Part shown: one piece after another, positions 15,555 through 24,789 of the stretch | How positions within the stretch are numbered: the stretch's first letter is position 1 | How the letters are laid out: every line of letters starts with the position of its first letter | Assembly: GCA_002386525.1 (NCBI GenBank) | Contig: DGIS01000004.1 | Span: 107,492 to 171,491 of the forward strand | Source of the DNA: Sphingobacterium sp. UBA4616 | Lineage (GTDB): Bacteria; Bacteroidota; Bacteroidia; Sphingobacteriales; Sphingobacteriaceae | Reading direction: 5' to 3' | Length of the DNA stretch: 64,000 bases | Program-made: the position numbers and the translations under genes | Notes under the pieces: generated by a model | Told to the model about the DNA's origin: nothing | The model's input: the letters and a program-made list of their open reading frames with translations, nothing else | The model's database searches: none

Positions 15555-16640
15555 TTACTGATTTTCAAGGATTTTCAACAGTTTTTGATTTAAGTACAGT
15601 TTTTCCTTTCCGACTTTTACGGATTCAAGAATTCCATTCTGCTCCAACGCGATTAGATAATTTCCAACAGTTTTCGCATTTCCTAAATTGTCGTCAATCA
15701 AATTTTGACGTTTTGTATAAGGTAATCTAAATAATATCTCAACTAAATCTTTTGAATACATTTTAGGAAGTTTCGTTTTGATGTTAGTACTCATTTCCTC
15801 TATCGCCTGTGTGATTAGATATAATCGTTTGAGACCTTTTGATGCTGTTTGTTCGATCATATCTAACATATATAAGATGTAATCTTCCCAATTTTCATTT
15901 TCTGTTACTCCCCTGAGTTTGGTATAATAATCATTTTTATTCTGAATGATGTATTCGCTTAGATAAATTGCTGGAACTTCTAATAGTCCGGAAAGTTTTA
16001 AGTAGAGCAAAAGTAGAATTCTTCCAGTTCTACCATTTCCATCTACAAAAGGGTGGATTGCTTCAAACTGGTAATGTAATAATGCCATTTTGATCAATGG
16101 ATCAATGTTGCTTTCTTCATTGATGAATTTTTCTAAATTAGCGAGTTTCTCTCTAATAATTGTTTCTCCACTTGGCGGTGTGTAGATAATTTCACCACGA
16201 TTGTTGCTTAGCGTTGTTCCTGGTGTAACCCGAATGGATGCATTATTTTGTTTAATACATTGAACTATTTTAATGCAAAGGTTTGTAGTGATAAAAGGTT
16301 TAGCTTTGAGTTCTTCAAGACCTAGCCATAGCGCTTTTTTATAACTTAAAACTTCTTTTGTTGATAAATTTTCAATTTTCTTGTCAGCAACAAATGATCT
16401 GTATAATTCATCATTTGTTGTAATGATATTTTCAACTTCCGAACTTGCTTTTGCTTCTTGTAAGTAAATTGTATCAAGAAATAGCGTGGGATTTGGTAAA
16501 TTTAATAAAGTACCATTTAGTTGGGCCAGCACACGACCAGCAGAAATAGTTTTCCGCAAAATTTTTTTTGTTTCGATATCCTTGGTTGGTGGCAATAATG
16601 GTAAATCGTTATAGGGATATTTTCGGTCAAATTTATTCAT
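15555..16640 (-). CDS. Fic-domain protein with N-terminal inhibitory motif
   Basis: This 361-aa protein has the complete Fic motif HPFVDGNGRTGR (His196 to Arg207), which catalyses transfer of AMP or another nucleotide phosphate from ATP to hydroxyl side chains of target proteins. An N-terminal Fic_N-like region carries SSEVEN (residues 66-71), matching the (S/T)xxxE(G/N) inhibitory helix, with Glu70 expected to block ATP positioning; this makes it an autoinhibited class II Fic. The last ~70 residues look like a winged helix (RLPYTKRQNLIDDN; VGNYLIALEQNGIL). Its target is unknown. It lies between NTF2-family copies 1 and 2, as if inserted there. Confidence 0.9.
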   Translation of the reverse strand: MNKFDRKYPYNDLPLLPPTKDIETKKILRKTISAGRVLAQLNGTLLNLPNPTLFLDTIYLQEAKASSEVENIITTNDELYRSFVADKKIENLSTKEVLSYKKALWLGLEELKAKPFITTNLCIKIVQCIKQNNASIRVTPGTTLSNNRGEIIYTPPSGETIIREKLANLEKFINEESNIDPLIKMALLHYQFEAIHPFVDGNGRTGRILLLLYLKLSGLLEVPAIYLSEYIIQNKNDYYTKLRGVTENENWEDYILYMLDMIEQTASKGLKRLYLITQAIEEMSTNIKTKLPKMYSKDLVEILFRLPYTKRQNLIDDNLGNAKTVGNYLIALEQNGILESVKVGKEKLYLNQKLLKILENQ

Positions 16641-16645
16641 TTCTT

Positions 16646-16738
16646 CGAGTGTAAATTTTACTTCTGTGTGTGTTACGAGTGTAAAAATAGCAAAAAATTA
16701 CTCCTGTTTTTTTTGTTTAGGTGTAAAAAATGCTCTTA
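16646..16738. promoter_or_regulatory. Three GTGTAAA repeats upstream of the Fic gene
   Basis: GAGTGTAAA occurs at about 16648 and 16677, and AGGTGTAAAA at about 16729, all just upstream of the minus-strand Fic start at 16640. The first sits in the near-palindrome GTAAATTTTAC. They may be promoter elements or operators; the evidence is limited to their repetition. Confidence 0.3.
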
Positions 16739-16743
16739 TTTTA

Positions 16744-16883
16744 TTTCACCTCCCCATTCCCACCATTCACCGGGTTTTCCTGATCGTTGGTCTAAAGCTG
16801 ATAGGCTAGAGGCGTGTTGTGTTGTAGTTTTGAGTCAACAAATAAGAATAGAAAAAAAACTAACACAATAAAATAAAGACATT
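16744..16883 (+). repeat. NTF2-family 5' leader module, copy 2
   Basis: The same layout as 14876-15011, with scattered substitutions (for example GATCGTTGGTCTAAAGCTGA), ends in GACATT before ATG 16884. Unlike copies 3 and 5 it contains no mini-element; in this copy the element lies after the start codon. Confidence 0.72.
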
Positions 16884-17402
16884 ATGAACCATCATGAGTG
16901 TATTCAAAGGACACTCATGATAGCTTTATCTCAAATAAAAAACAAATAATTTCGATAAAAAACGCTAGTTAAAACATTCGCAGCAGCAGCTTTAATCGCA
17001 GTATCAACATTTGCTATGGCAGCTGAAGGACCAGGAGCAAAAGTAACAAAAGCAAATGTTAACTTATCAACAGCAGACTTTGCTTTAGCGCACTATGTTG
17101 CGGTTACCACGGAGGGCGAATCAGCAGGCGTAGAGCAATTGTTCGCCGATGATTTCAATCAAAAGATCCAAGCAACGAATGCACAGTCTCATAGCCGTAG
17201 TGCTGTAGTGAAACTATTGAAAAAACAACAAGGAGAGAGGTTGAACTGTACAGTAAGCACCGATATCATCGAGGAGTCGGCAGACTATATGGTTGCCAAA
17301 GTAACATTGAAATTTGAAAACTTTACCAAAACGGATTTGGTTACCTTGGAGCGTGTTGGTAATGATTGAAAAGTATCCAAATCAATCAATTCGTATAAAT
17401 AG
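16884..17402 (+). pseudogene. NTF2-family copy 2, broken
   Basis: This is homologous over its full length to the 148-aa gene at 15012, but it is disabled twice. The 72-bp mini-element after ATGAA keeps the frame but introduces TAA stops, so translation from the native ATG ends after about 21 codons. The conserved Trp codon near the end (TGG in the intact copies) is TGA at 17367-17369. An internal ATG at 17016 lies at the signal-peptide cleavage site and would give an unexported fragment. The rest of the sequence stays very similar to the intact copies, so the damage looks recent. Confidence 0.85.
16889..16960 (+). mobile_element. 72-bp two-hairpin mini-element inside a gene start
   Basis: Relative to copy 1, exactly 72 bp are inserted between ATGAA and AACGCTAG. 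The insert starts CCATCATGAGTGT, forms a CATGAGTGT/ACACTCATG hairpin, then contains ATAGCTTTAT with a weaker stem, and ends TTTCGATAAAA. Related sequences lie at 31291 and 46122 but in the 5' UTR, so the element occupies a different site. It carries in-frame TAA stops. Mobility is inferred from these alternative positions. Confidence 0.6.
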
Positions 17403-17404
17403 AC

Positions 17405-17700
17405 TTTTACAAGTGGTGGTTTGCCAGTCATAAAGACAAACCACTAGTGAATCATATGTTTATGAAAGCCACATCGGGAGATGTGGCTTTTTTACGTCAA
17501 AAGGGCCTGATTCTCATCAGACCCTTTCTCTTAGCGCTTATTTGTACAGTAATTTTTATGTTTCTTATCGTTTCCTCTTTTTTGTTTCTTCATCCAATGT
17601 TTTTGAAGACTATTGGATTTTCACTGTACGTCGCCAATTTTTATGTTGAACCTTTCTTGAAAGGTAGCTTATAGCCGTTTTTGTATTATAAGAACAAGGG
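17405..17700 (+). terminator. 3' module of family copy 2 with two terminator hairpins
   Basis: A GTGGTTTG...CAAACCAC hairpin lies at about 17413-17444. AAAGCCACATC/GATGTGGCTTT (17465-17490) has a GGGA loop and T's, and a second stem lies at 17500-17527. A further 150 bp resemble sequence after copies 3 and 4, including CATCCAATGTTTTT. A 75-aa frame at 17447-17674 overlaps these hairpins and is most likely not a gene. Nothing else is seen up to 17832. Confidence 0.65.
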
Positions 17701-17832
17701 CCAATTTGAAATAGTTTTATTGGAGTAGATTATTTTTGTCTTGCTAACTGCCTTGTTTTCTTTTAATTATTGTTGTACTTTTGGTGCCTCACATCGAACT
17801 GTTTTGCCGTAACGAGATAAAACGAGGCGAAA

Positions 17833-18405
17833 ATGAAAAACAACTATAGTTCACTCGAAAATTTAACTTTGCAAAAGTTAATACGGGCTGGAGACCAAGA
17901 AGCATTTAGGATAATCTATGAAAGGTACTGGGACAAAATATTTGTGATTTGTAATAACCGGATGCCACAAAAGGATATTGCGGAAGATCTTTTACAGGAT
18001 ATTTTCATTTCACTTTGGAATAACCCCAAACTCGAAGAGATTCAAAATCTTGAAGCTTATTTATTTCAGGCAGCCAAGTTTTCTATCATCAAATATATAA
18101 ATAGATCTTCAAGAGTGGATTTTGTTGATCCCAATTCCTATGGATTATTGGATCGTGTGGAAGAATTGGAATTGGACGAAGTATTAAACATTAAAGAACT
18201 TCAGCAACTTATTTTCCAAGAGGTAGAACGCCTACCAGAGAAAGCAAAGATTATCTTTAATTATTCCCGTATAGATAATTTGGACAGTAGAGAAATTGCC
18301 GAAAAACTAAATATCTCACATCGAACTGTTGAAAATCAAATCAGCAAAAGCCTCAAACATTTAAGGATTTTTATAAATAATTTGAAAACGTTATTATTTT
18401 TTTAA
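17833..18405 (+). CDS. ECF RNA polymerase sigma factor, FecI-like
   Basis: This 190-aa protein has sigma region 2 (FRIIYERYWDKIFVICNNR; DIAEDLLQDIFISLW) and region 4 with helix-turn-helix (LDSREIAEKLNISHRTVENQ). It belongs to the Bacteroidota sigma-70 family that partners FecR anti-sigma factors. The FecR gene follows after 61 bp, then a SusC-like receptor with an STN domain, the standard layout for transmembrane induction by substrate binding at the outer membrane. It probably directs polymerase to the downstream operon. The ORF is intact. Confidence 0.92.
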   Translation: MKNNYSSLENLTLQKLIRAGDQEAFRIIYERYWDKIFVICNNRMPQKDIAEDLLQDIFISLWNNPKLEEIQNLEAYLFQAAKFSIIKYINRSSRVDFVDPNSYGLLDRVEELELDEVLNIKELQQLIFQEVERLPEKAKIIFNYSRIDNLDSREIAEKLNISHRTVENQISKSLKHLRIFINNLKTLLFF

Positions 18406-18466
18406 TTTTCGGCGTGCGTTACTCAGCACTTGTGGTACTTCTATATAGACCACAATTGTTAATCGT

Positions 18467-19525
18467 ATGAAGACGCAACAAGAAATTAAAGAAATCATTT
18501 CCCGTATCAACCAGGGAATAGCCTCTGAGGAAGATATTATACAATTTCATCTTTGGTACAATAGTTTTGACGATAGTGAAACAATACTCGATAGTAATCT
18601 CTCGGCTGTCGAATTTAAAGATAAAAACTGGGCAGAGATTAACCGACGTATTGCCCCTTACAAAATATCGAGGTTGAAATGGGTATGGCGAGTTGCCGCT
18701 GCACTACTTTTTCTCTCTGCTGCTGCAGTGTGGATCTGGTCAATTCAGCAAAAGGGAAATAATAATGAAATTTTTAGATCAGCGGCATGGATTACAGACA
18801 GTTCAGGCCAAACTGAAGAAATTAGTAGCAGTTTGCATGATTTTTTAGATTCGACAGGATATGTAGATCTCAAAGAACACCATAATTTAAGAACCTTGGC
18901 AACAGCAGCAGGGGAGTTTACCAAAGTTATTCTCCCAGATGGCACTAAAGTTTCACTGAACGTCGGATCGAAGATCGTCTTGTCTCCAGATTACGCCAAG
19001 GCGGCACAAAGGACAATTTCATTGGAAGGAGAGGCGTATTTTGAGGTCGTATCGATACCTGGACGCAGCTTTGTCGTAAAAACAGTAGATCAGCAGATCA
19101 AAGTTCTCGGTACAAAATTTAATGTCAGCGCTTATCCTAATTTTAATAAAACAATTACCACACTACACGAGGGGAAAATTGAGCTAAGCAATCGAAACCA
19201 AAATGTCATATTGCAACCCAATAATATAGCCGTAAACAAAGATGGAGTTTTGTCTCTTCAACGGATGGAGAAGCTAGAGAAAGAGGCATGGCGCAAACTA
19301 GATTTTGAATTTGATAATGAATCTATTAAGGCTGTACTTCATCAACTTAGCCAGTGGTATGGTTTTGAGCTATCTTATCAGTCCGCTGTTCCTAACCAGC
19401 ATATCTCTGGTAAAATAGTAAATGGCACAAAAACCTCAGATGTGCTTGAGATTATGAAAAACTTAACGAACGGGAATTTTCAGATGAAAGGCAAGGTCCT
19501 CTATGTAAATTTCGGAAATAATTAA
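18467..19525 (+). CDS. FecR-family anti-sigma factor
   Basis: This 352-aa protein has a short cytoplasmic sigma-binding region. One membrane helix is at about residues 67-87 (WVWRVAAALLFLSAAAVWIW). The FecR periplasmic domain follows (TKVILPDGTKVSLNVGSKI; LEGEAYFEVV). A C-terminal DUF4974-type domain (IKAVLHQLSQWYGFELSY) probably contacts the STN domain of the SusC receptor encoded 10 bp downstream. It should hold the upstream ECF sigma factor inactive until substrate is bound. Confidence 0.92.
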   Translation: MKTQQEIKEIISRINQGIASEEDIIQFHLWYNSFDDSETILDSNLSAVEFKDKNWAEINRRIAPYKISRLKWVWRVAAALLFLSAAAVWIWSIQQKGNNNEIFRSAAWITDSSGQTEEISSSLHDFLDSTGYVDLKEHHNLRTLATAAGEFTKVILPDGTKVSLNVGSKIVLSPDYAKAAQRTISLEGEAYFEVVSIPGRSFVVKTVDQQIKVLGTKFNVSAYPNFNKTITTLHEGKIELSNRNQNVILQPNNIAVNKDGVLSLQRMEKLEKEAWRKLDFEFDNESIKAVLHQLSQWYGFELSYQSAVPNQHISGKIVNGTKTSDVLEIMKNLTNGNFQMKGKVLYVNFGNN

Positions 19526-19535
19526 CCTTAATACA

Positions 19536-22500
19536 ATGAATGAAAAATTCTTTAAACGAAGCCCGGCTTTTTTAAATCCGGAATTGCTTTCGGTTAAACT
19601 AACCACCTTAATGACAATTGGGCTATTGTCTTGTAGCATACAGCAAAGTTTCGCACAGCGAATTCATATCGATACAACTAAAAAGCCACTTAAAACAGTA
19701 TTAAAGCAGATAGAAGAGCAGTCAGGTTATTCTTTTGTTTATGACACAGGTATTGTAGAAAACGCTGCTATGATTCAGATTTCACTTGATGAAGATGGGA
19801 TACAAGCTGCATTGTCGAAATTAGCAAGAGCGCTTAATGTTGACTATAAGATTGTTAATAAAACGATTACATTAACTCGAATGAAAGAAAAGGAGGGAAC
19901 AATCTTGTTGAAAGGACGTGTGTCCATCGATGATCAGGATGGTAAATCTCCTTCATATCAAGCTGGTGTCAGTGTCGCGATCAAAGGAACTAATAAAGTT
20001 ACCAGTACTAATAATATCGGCGAATTTAGTTTGGAAGTACCTATGGAGGCGACTATTGTGGTCAGTTACATCGGTTATAAATCCAGAGAAATTCCCGCTA
20101 AAGATATTAGAAAAAACTTAGTGATCGTGCTCCAAAAAAGTATGGATTATTTGGATGAGGTCATTGTAACAGCATATGGTACCAAAGAAGCCAGAGAGAA
20201 CCAAACAGGATCGGCTTTTACGATTACAAGAAAGGACCTGGATAATAGGCCTGCGCTCCGATTGGATGCTTTACTGGAAGGTGTCGTTCCCGGGGTAGAA
20301 TTTAATTCACAGGATGGTGGAACAAACGCTTCTGCAAGATCACGCTATAGCACTAGAATACGTGGCGAAGCATCTACCGTTGGCGGTACAACGTCAAATG
20401 AGCCATTATGGGTCGTGGATGGTGTGCCTTTGTATACTGGCGGAACGACTAATTCAATTCCTGGGATGCAAAATTCGATCAGTCCGTTGACATACATAAA
20501 TCCGAATGATATTGAAAGTGTCACCGTACTTAAGGATGCCAGTGCAACGACAATTTATGGTGCAAATGGATCCAATGGTGTTATCCTGATAACAACCAAA
20601 CGAGGAAAAGGAGCTCCAAAACTTTCTTATTCATTTCGTACGGGGATAAATAGAAGACCATCAAGTCATCTCAACCAACTGAACGGGCATCAATATTTAA
20701 ATCTGGTCAAAGACATGGGTATGGTCGATCAGTTGGGGAAAATCGATACCAGCCAGGATACGCGTTGGGCAGATGTATATAATCGTACTGGTTTTACTAA
20801 TCTCCACAGCTTAGGACTGTCGGGTTCAACAGATGCTGTTCATTATTTCCTCTCAGCCAATATCTATGATGAAAAACAGACGATTATCGGTAATTCTACA
20901 AAACGTTATGATGTGCGTTCAAACGTAAGCGGGAATATCGGCAAACGCTTGGTTTTGAACAGCACACTTGCTGCTTCTTATTCTAAAGATGATATGTTCA
21001 ATCCGGGCAATGCTTATTTTCAGTACAGCCCATTGATTAGCCCATTTGGTCCAAATGGTGAGTATATTGAGCGCGATCCAAATGGCGGGCTTTTGCAGGG
21101 TATGCCGGGTTTGATCGATCAAAATGAACAAAAACAAGCAACCGCACATGTTTTGGGAACCTTAGGATTTACTTATCAACTATGGGATGGATTAGTCTTT
21201 ACAAACCTCAATGGTGCAGATTTTACCAGCGCCAATGAAGATCAGTATCTTTCTATGTATAATTATACGGGCTCTTCCAGCAACGGTGAGGCCTACCGAG
21301 GACAATCACAGGTTTTAAACTTAATCAGTACAAATACCCTAGCATTTAAACGTACTATTTTTAAAGGTGACTTTGATGTTGTACTGGGAACCGAAGCACG
21401 AAAAGAAGAACGTAGATCTGTTTCTGCCACGGGAACTAATTTTCCAAATGATTATATCCGAGAAGTCGGCTTTGTATCCACTGATAATCGTCTTGGCACA
21501 ACTAGTCGCGATAAACAAACTTTACTTTCCTATTTTGGGCGTGCCGGCTACGTATATGATAAACGTTATGCAATAAACTATACCTATCGAAAAGATGGCA
21601 GTTCCAATTTTGGTAAAGATGTAAAATGGGGAACCTTTAGTTCTGTCGGTGCGGCCTGGACCGTAAGCAATGAGGCTTTTTGGCCAAAAAATAAGATTGT
21701 TGATTTCTTGAAATTTAAGGCATCCTACGGTAATAATGGTAACTCTCGATTTAATTCAGCTTATGCCAGTGGTATTTACAAATACGATTCCAATTATAGC
21801 TACGGAGGTAGTTCTGGAACGACGATGTCGAGAGGTGTGAATGACGGACTGAAATGGGAAACAACAAAAATGCTCAATACAGGGATAGATTTTAGATTGT
21901 TCGGTAGGTTTAATGTAGCGGCCGAATACTACCGAAATGTCACCCATGATATGATTGATAATGCCTATGTGTCTATGGTAAGTGGATTTAGACGTACTTA
22001 TCAAAACGTCGGAAAAATGCAAAATGCAGGTGTAGAGCTGAGTGTCAATGGAGCAATACTACAAAAGGAAAACTTTAATTGGAATGCAACGTTCATTTTA
22101 TCTTCAAATAGAAACAAAGTGTTGCAGTTGAATGAAGATATTGACCGTGTTTCGGGCAATACGATCATGAGAAAAGGATATAATTCCCGCTCTTACTACC
22201 TTGTGCGTTGGGCAGGTGTGGATCCTTCTACAGGAGATCCAATGTGGTATGATTTGGACGGCAATGTAACTAAAGTATATAATACAGAAAATCGTGTACT
22301 TGTTGGGAATTCAACCCCGCAATATTATGGAGGACTAACGAATTATGTTAATTATAAAAACTGGAATTTTTCAATTTTCTTCAAATATTCAAAAGGAGGC
22401 TATTATTTTGATCAGGCAACTAGAAATAATGGATTGGATGGTCTTAATATTTTGAGTGGCAATCAATCTATTGATATGCTGAATTCTTGGTATTTTCCGG

Positions 22501-22859
22501 GGCAGCTGGCAACTTCTCCACGACTTTCGAATACAAGTACCTCATCTATTATGAACTCCACCCGCTTTTTATTGGACAAAACATACCTCGAGTTAGATAA
22601 TATCAGTGTAGGATATACTTTTAATAGCGGTCTAATTAGTCGATTAAAATTAGATCATATTTCCGTTACGGCTATGGCAAGTAATATCGCGATGTGGACT
22701 CCATATTCATCGAAAAAAGGATCAATAAAAAATTATGAATCCTTAGCTAAACAGTTTGGCGTAACAAGTGGAAGCGTAGTTGACAATACCTATGCAAATA
22801 TGCTTTCAGAATCTAGTCGCGTGCTTAATTATTCATTGGGTATCAATATTGGTTTTTAA
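19536..22859 (+). CDS. SusC/RagA-type TonB-dependent receptor with STN domain
   Basis: This 1107-aa outer-membrane protein has a signal region ending QQSFAQ. The STN signalling domain follows (about 35-120; PLKTVLKQIEEQSGYSFVY), then a carboxypeptidase-like regulatory domain (~125-205) ending VVSYIGYKSREI. The TonB plug includes DEVIVTAYGT and DIESVTVLKDASATTIYGAN. The remainder is a 22-strand-type barrel ending in aromatic residues (LGINIGF). It works with the SusD-like protein encoded 12 bp downstream to import oligomeric nutrients. The STN domain and the upstream ECF/FecR pair indicate substrate-induced expression. The substrate is not determined; the adjacent M16 peptidase favours peptides. 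Confidence 0.93.
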   Translation: MNEKFFKRSPAFLNPELLSVKLTTLMTIGLLSCSIQQSFAQRIHIDTTKKPLKTVLKQIEEQSGYSFVYDTGIVENAAMIQISLDEDGIQAALSKLARALNVDYKIVNKTITLTRMKEKEGTILLKGRVSIDDQDGKSPSYQAGVSVAIKGTNKVTSTNNIGEFSLEVPMEATIVVSYIGYKSREIPAKDIRKNLVIVLQKSMDYLDEVIVTAYGTKEARENQTGSAFTITRKDLDNRPALRLDALLEGVVPGVEFNSQDGGTNASARSRYSTRIRGEASTVGGTTSNEPLWVVDGVPLYTGGTTNSIPGMQNSISPLTYINPNDIESVTVLKDASATTIYGANGSNGVILITTKRGKGAPKLSYSFRTGINRRPSSHLNQLNGHQYLNLVKDMGMVDQLGKIDTSQDTRWADVYNRTGFTNLHSLGLSGSTDAVHYFLSANIYDEKQTIIGNSTKRYDVRSNVSGNIGKRLVLNSTLAASYSKDDMFNPGNAYFQYSPLISPFGPNGEYIERDPNGGLLQGMPGLIDQNEQKQATAHVLGTLGFTYQLWDGLVFTNLNGADFTSANEDQYLSMYNYTGSSSNGEAYRGQSQVLNLISTNTLAFKRTIFKGDFDVVLGTEARKEERRSVSATGTNFPNDYIREVGFVSTDNRLGTTSRDKQTLLSYFGRAGYVYDKRYAINYTYRKDGSSNFGKDVKWGTFSSVGAAWTVSNEAFWPKNKIVDFLKFKASYGNNGNSRFNSAYASGIYKYDSNYSYGGSSGTTMSRGVNDGLKWETTKMLNTGIDFRLFGRFNVAAEYYRNVTHDMIDNAYVSMVSGFRRTYQNVGKMQNAGVELSVNGAILQKENFNWNATFILSSNRNKVLQLNEDIDRVSGNTIMRKGYNSRSYYLVRWAGVDPSTGDPMWYDLDGNVTKVYNTENRVLVGNSTPQYYGGLTNYVNYKNWNFSIFFKYSKGGYYFDQATRNNGLDGLNILSGNQSIDMLNSWYFPGQLATSPRLSNTSTSSIMNSTRFLLDKTYLELDNISVGYTFNSGLISRLKLDHISVTAMASNIAMWTPYSSKKGSIKNYESLAKQFGVTSGSVVDNTYANMLSESSRVLNYSLGINIGF

Positions 22860-22871
22860 TCAGAATTTAAT

Positions 22872-24326
22872 ATGAAATTATTTAAATATACAGTAATTGC
22901 ATTATCATTGACGCTGGCAAGTTGCGGTAAATCATTTTTGGAGGTTGAACCCATAGGGCAACTCGGCAAAGAGCAACTATTTTCTGATCTGAATGGTATG
23001 CGGGATGCACTTGTCGGTAGTTATAACCTGACCTCGCGTTTTTTTCAGTCACAATATGGGATATATGGCGATTTACGTGGCGATGATGTACAACGCATCA
23101 CAAATGGTACGCAAAATTATATGCTAACGGACTATAACTATACTTTTGATGAAGAAGATGGAACCGGTGGGACTTTAGCCATATGGTCAACAGGCTATGA
23201 GGCCATTAATAATATCAATAATATTATTAACTCTGCTGAAACGGTGCGTAAATCACTAAATGGCAGGTCTGACGATTTTAATAGCTATATGGGACAGAGC
23301 CATGTTTTGCGCGGACTACTATTTTTTGCGTTGGCAAATGTTTATGCACAGCATTATACGTATACAGCGGATGGAAGTCATCCGGGAATTCCTATTCCTA
23401 CAGTAACACCATTACCGAGTGACCGCGTGCCCAGGGCAAGTATGAAAGATACCTATGCGCAAATCATAGCTGATTTAGAACAAGGAATTACCTTTTTGGA
23501 AAATTCCACAGCAAAGACTAAGATATATGCTTCAGCAGATGCCGCACGGGCTCTTTTGTCCAGGATATATCTATACATGGGGCGTTATGAAGATGTGATT
23601 AAGTACTCATCGTCAATATTGACCGATGGAAAGTACAAATTGGTGAATGCCGAAGATTATAAAAATATGTTCATTTCGGATAGCCAACTTTCAGATTTTA
23701 ACAGTATTAAATCTGAAGTAATCTGGCAGCTGAATCTGAATATTAGGTCTTCAAATTTTATTTCAAGCTTCTATTCGGATAGAGTTACTTTTTTAGCCTA
23801 TCCTTCAGACCGTTTTTTTAATTTATTCACGAAAGATGATGTTCGGCAATCAATGTTTGAACTACAGTCAAGCCCGGAGAGATATATGTCTCTTAAGAAT
23901 GGGAAGTATTCAACAACAAGTGATCTGAATTGGCCGGTCAACTTTAAAGTGATCCGGTCTGCCGAACTCTATTTAAATAGGGCGGAAGCATATTTTCATA
24001 CCCAACAATACAATTTAGCGATTGAAGACTTAAAAACCATTAGAGCGAGGGCGCTAGGTAAAAATACTGCAGACATTGTTGTCGAATATAGTACTCCGAA
24101 TGAATTGTTGGAATTAATAAAATTGGAAAGACGCAAGGAATTGGCTTTTGAAGGCCAACGTATCTACGATATCATGCGTTATAAAGAATCAATGGATCGT
24201 GGGGCTGGATGTAACTCGGCAAACTGTTTGGTAAAATATCCAAATGATTTGTTTATTCTTCCTATTCCCAAATCAGAATTAGATGCCAATAAATCCATTA
24301 CTCCCAATCCCACTGTAAATAAATAA
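22872..24326 (+). CDS. SusD/RagB-family lipoprotein
   Basis: This 484-aa protein has a lipoprotein signal (LTLASC, Cys19) and the usual SusD start FLEVEPIGQLGKEQLF. The helical TPR-like scaffold includes QSHVLRGLLFFALANVYAQ, and the C-terminal signature reads ELIKLERRKELAFEGQRIYDI. It forms the surface lid of the SusC transporter encoded 12 bp upstream and binds substrate outside the cell. At 484 aa it is of ordinary length. A small lipoprotein gene follows after 2 bp. Confidence 0.93.
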   Translation: MKLFKYTVIALSLTLASCGKSFLEVEPIGQLGKEQLFSDLNGMRDALVGSYNLTSRFFQSQYGIYGDLRGDDVQRITNGTQNYMLTDYNYTFDEEDGTGGTLAIWSTGYEAINNINNIINSAETVRKSLNGRSDDFNSYMGQSHVLRGLLFFALANVYAQHYTYTADGSHPGIPIPTVTPLPSDRVPRASMKDTYAQIIADLEQGITFLENSTAKTKIYASADAARALLSRIYLYMGRYEDVIKYSSSILTDGKYKLVNAEDYKNMFISDSQLSDFNSIKSEVIWQLNLNIRSSNFISSFYSDRVTFLAYPSDRFFNLFTKDDVRQSMFELQSSPERYMSLKNGKYSTTSDLNWPVNFKVIRSAELYLNRAEAYFHTQQYNLAIEDLKTIRARALGKNTADIVVEYSTPNELLELIKLERRKELAFEGQRIYDIMRYKESMDRGAGCNSANCLVKYPNDLFILPIPKSELDANKSITPNPTVNK

Positions 24327-24328
24327 AA

Positions 24329-24784
24329 ATGAAAAATATCCTATTTTTAATGAGTGTCATCTCCCTGCTATTTTTAGCTTGTAATAAAGAATTAGAAACT
24401 CCATATGATCATCCTTTTTTCTATATCCACCAAAATAACGTTTCGGAAATAACGGTGCAGGCAAACAGAAATGAGTCGGTTGACTATAAAGTTTATTTCA
24501 GTACAAAAACACAGTTTGAAGCCATAGAAGTGGATTATGAAGTGGTAGCGGGCGAAGGGCTTAAAGCTGGCGTAGATTTCGAAGTTGTTAATACTGGCTC
24601 GTCGCTTTTGTTTAAGCCAGGTGTCGTAGAAATGCCTATAAAAATACGCTGGATTAATCATCCGGTAGAAGAAGGTAAAGACAACACATTGACTATTCGT
24701 CTGCTCAGAAATGATAAGAATATTACGCTTGGGCTACCCGGCCCTGATCATAAACAATCTAGTCTGAAAATTACTAAAATATAG
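24329..24784 (+). CDS. Small Ig-like lipoprotein (DUF4843/Calx-beta-like)
   Basis: This 151-aa protein has a lipoprotein signal (LLFLAC, Cys18) and a single beta-sandwich-like domain. VDYKVYFSTKTQFEAIEVDY and GVDFEVVNTGSSLLFKPG, followed by MPIKIRWINHPVEEGKDNTL, resemble Calx-beta/DUF4843-type surface proteins found next to SusCD pairs. It is probably a surface-exposed accessory binding protein. It lies 2 bp after the SusD-like gene and 5 bp before the M16 peptidase gene. The exact DUF is uncertain. Confidence 0.65.
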   Translation: MKNILFLMSVISLLFLACNKELETPYDHPFFYIHQNNVSEITVQANRNESVDYKVYFSTKTQFEAIEVDYEVVAGEGLKAGVDFEVVNTGSSLLFKPGVVEMPIKIRWINHPVEEGKDNTLTIRLLRNDKNITLGLPGPDHKQSSLKITKI

Positions 24785-24789
24785 GACAT

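Noticed and set aside
16668..16871. 67-aa frame across the leader of family copy 2
   Set aside because: It runs through the conserved leader repeat and is not maintained in the other leader copies.
17447..17674. 75-aa hydrophobic frame after family copy 2, with a similar frame near 33628
   Set aside because: Both overlap the terminator hairpins of the repeated 3' module; similarity reflects DNA-level repetition, and start positions and lengths differ.
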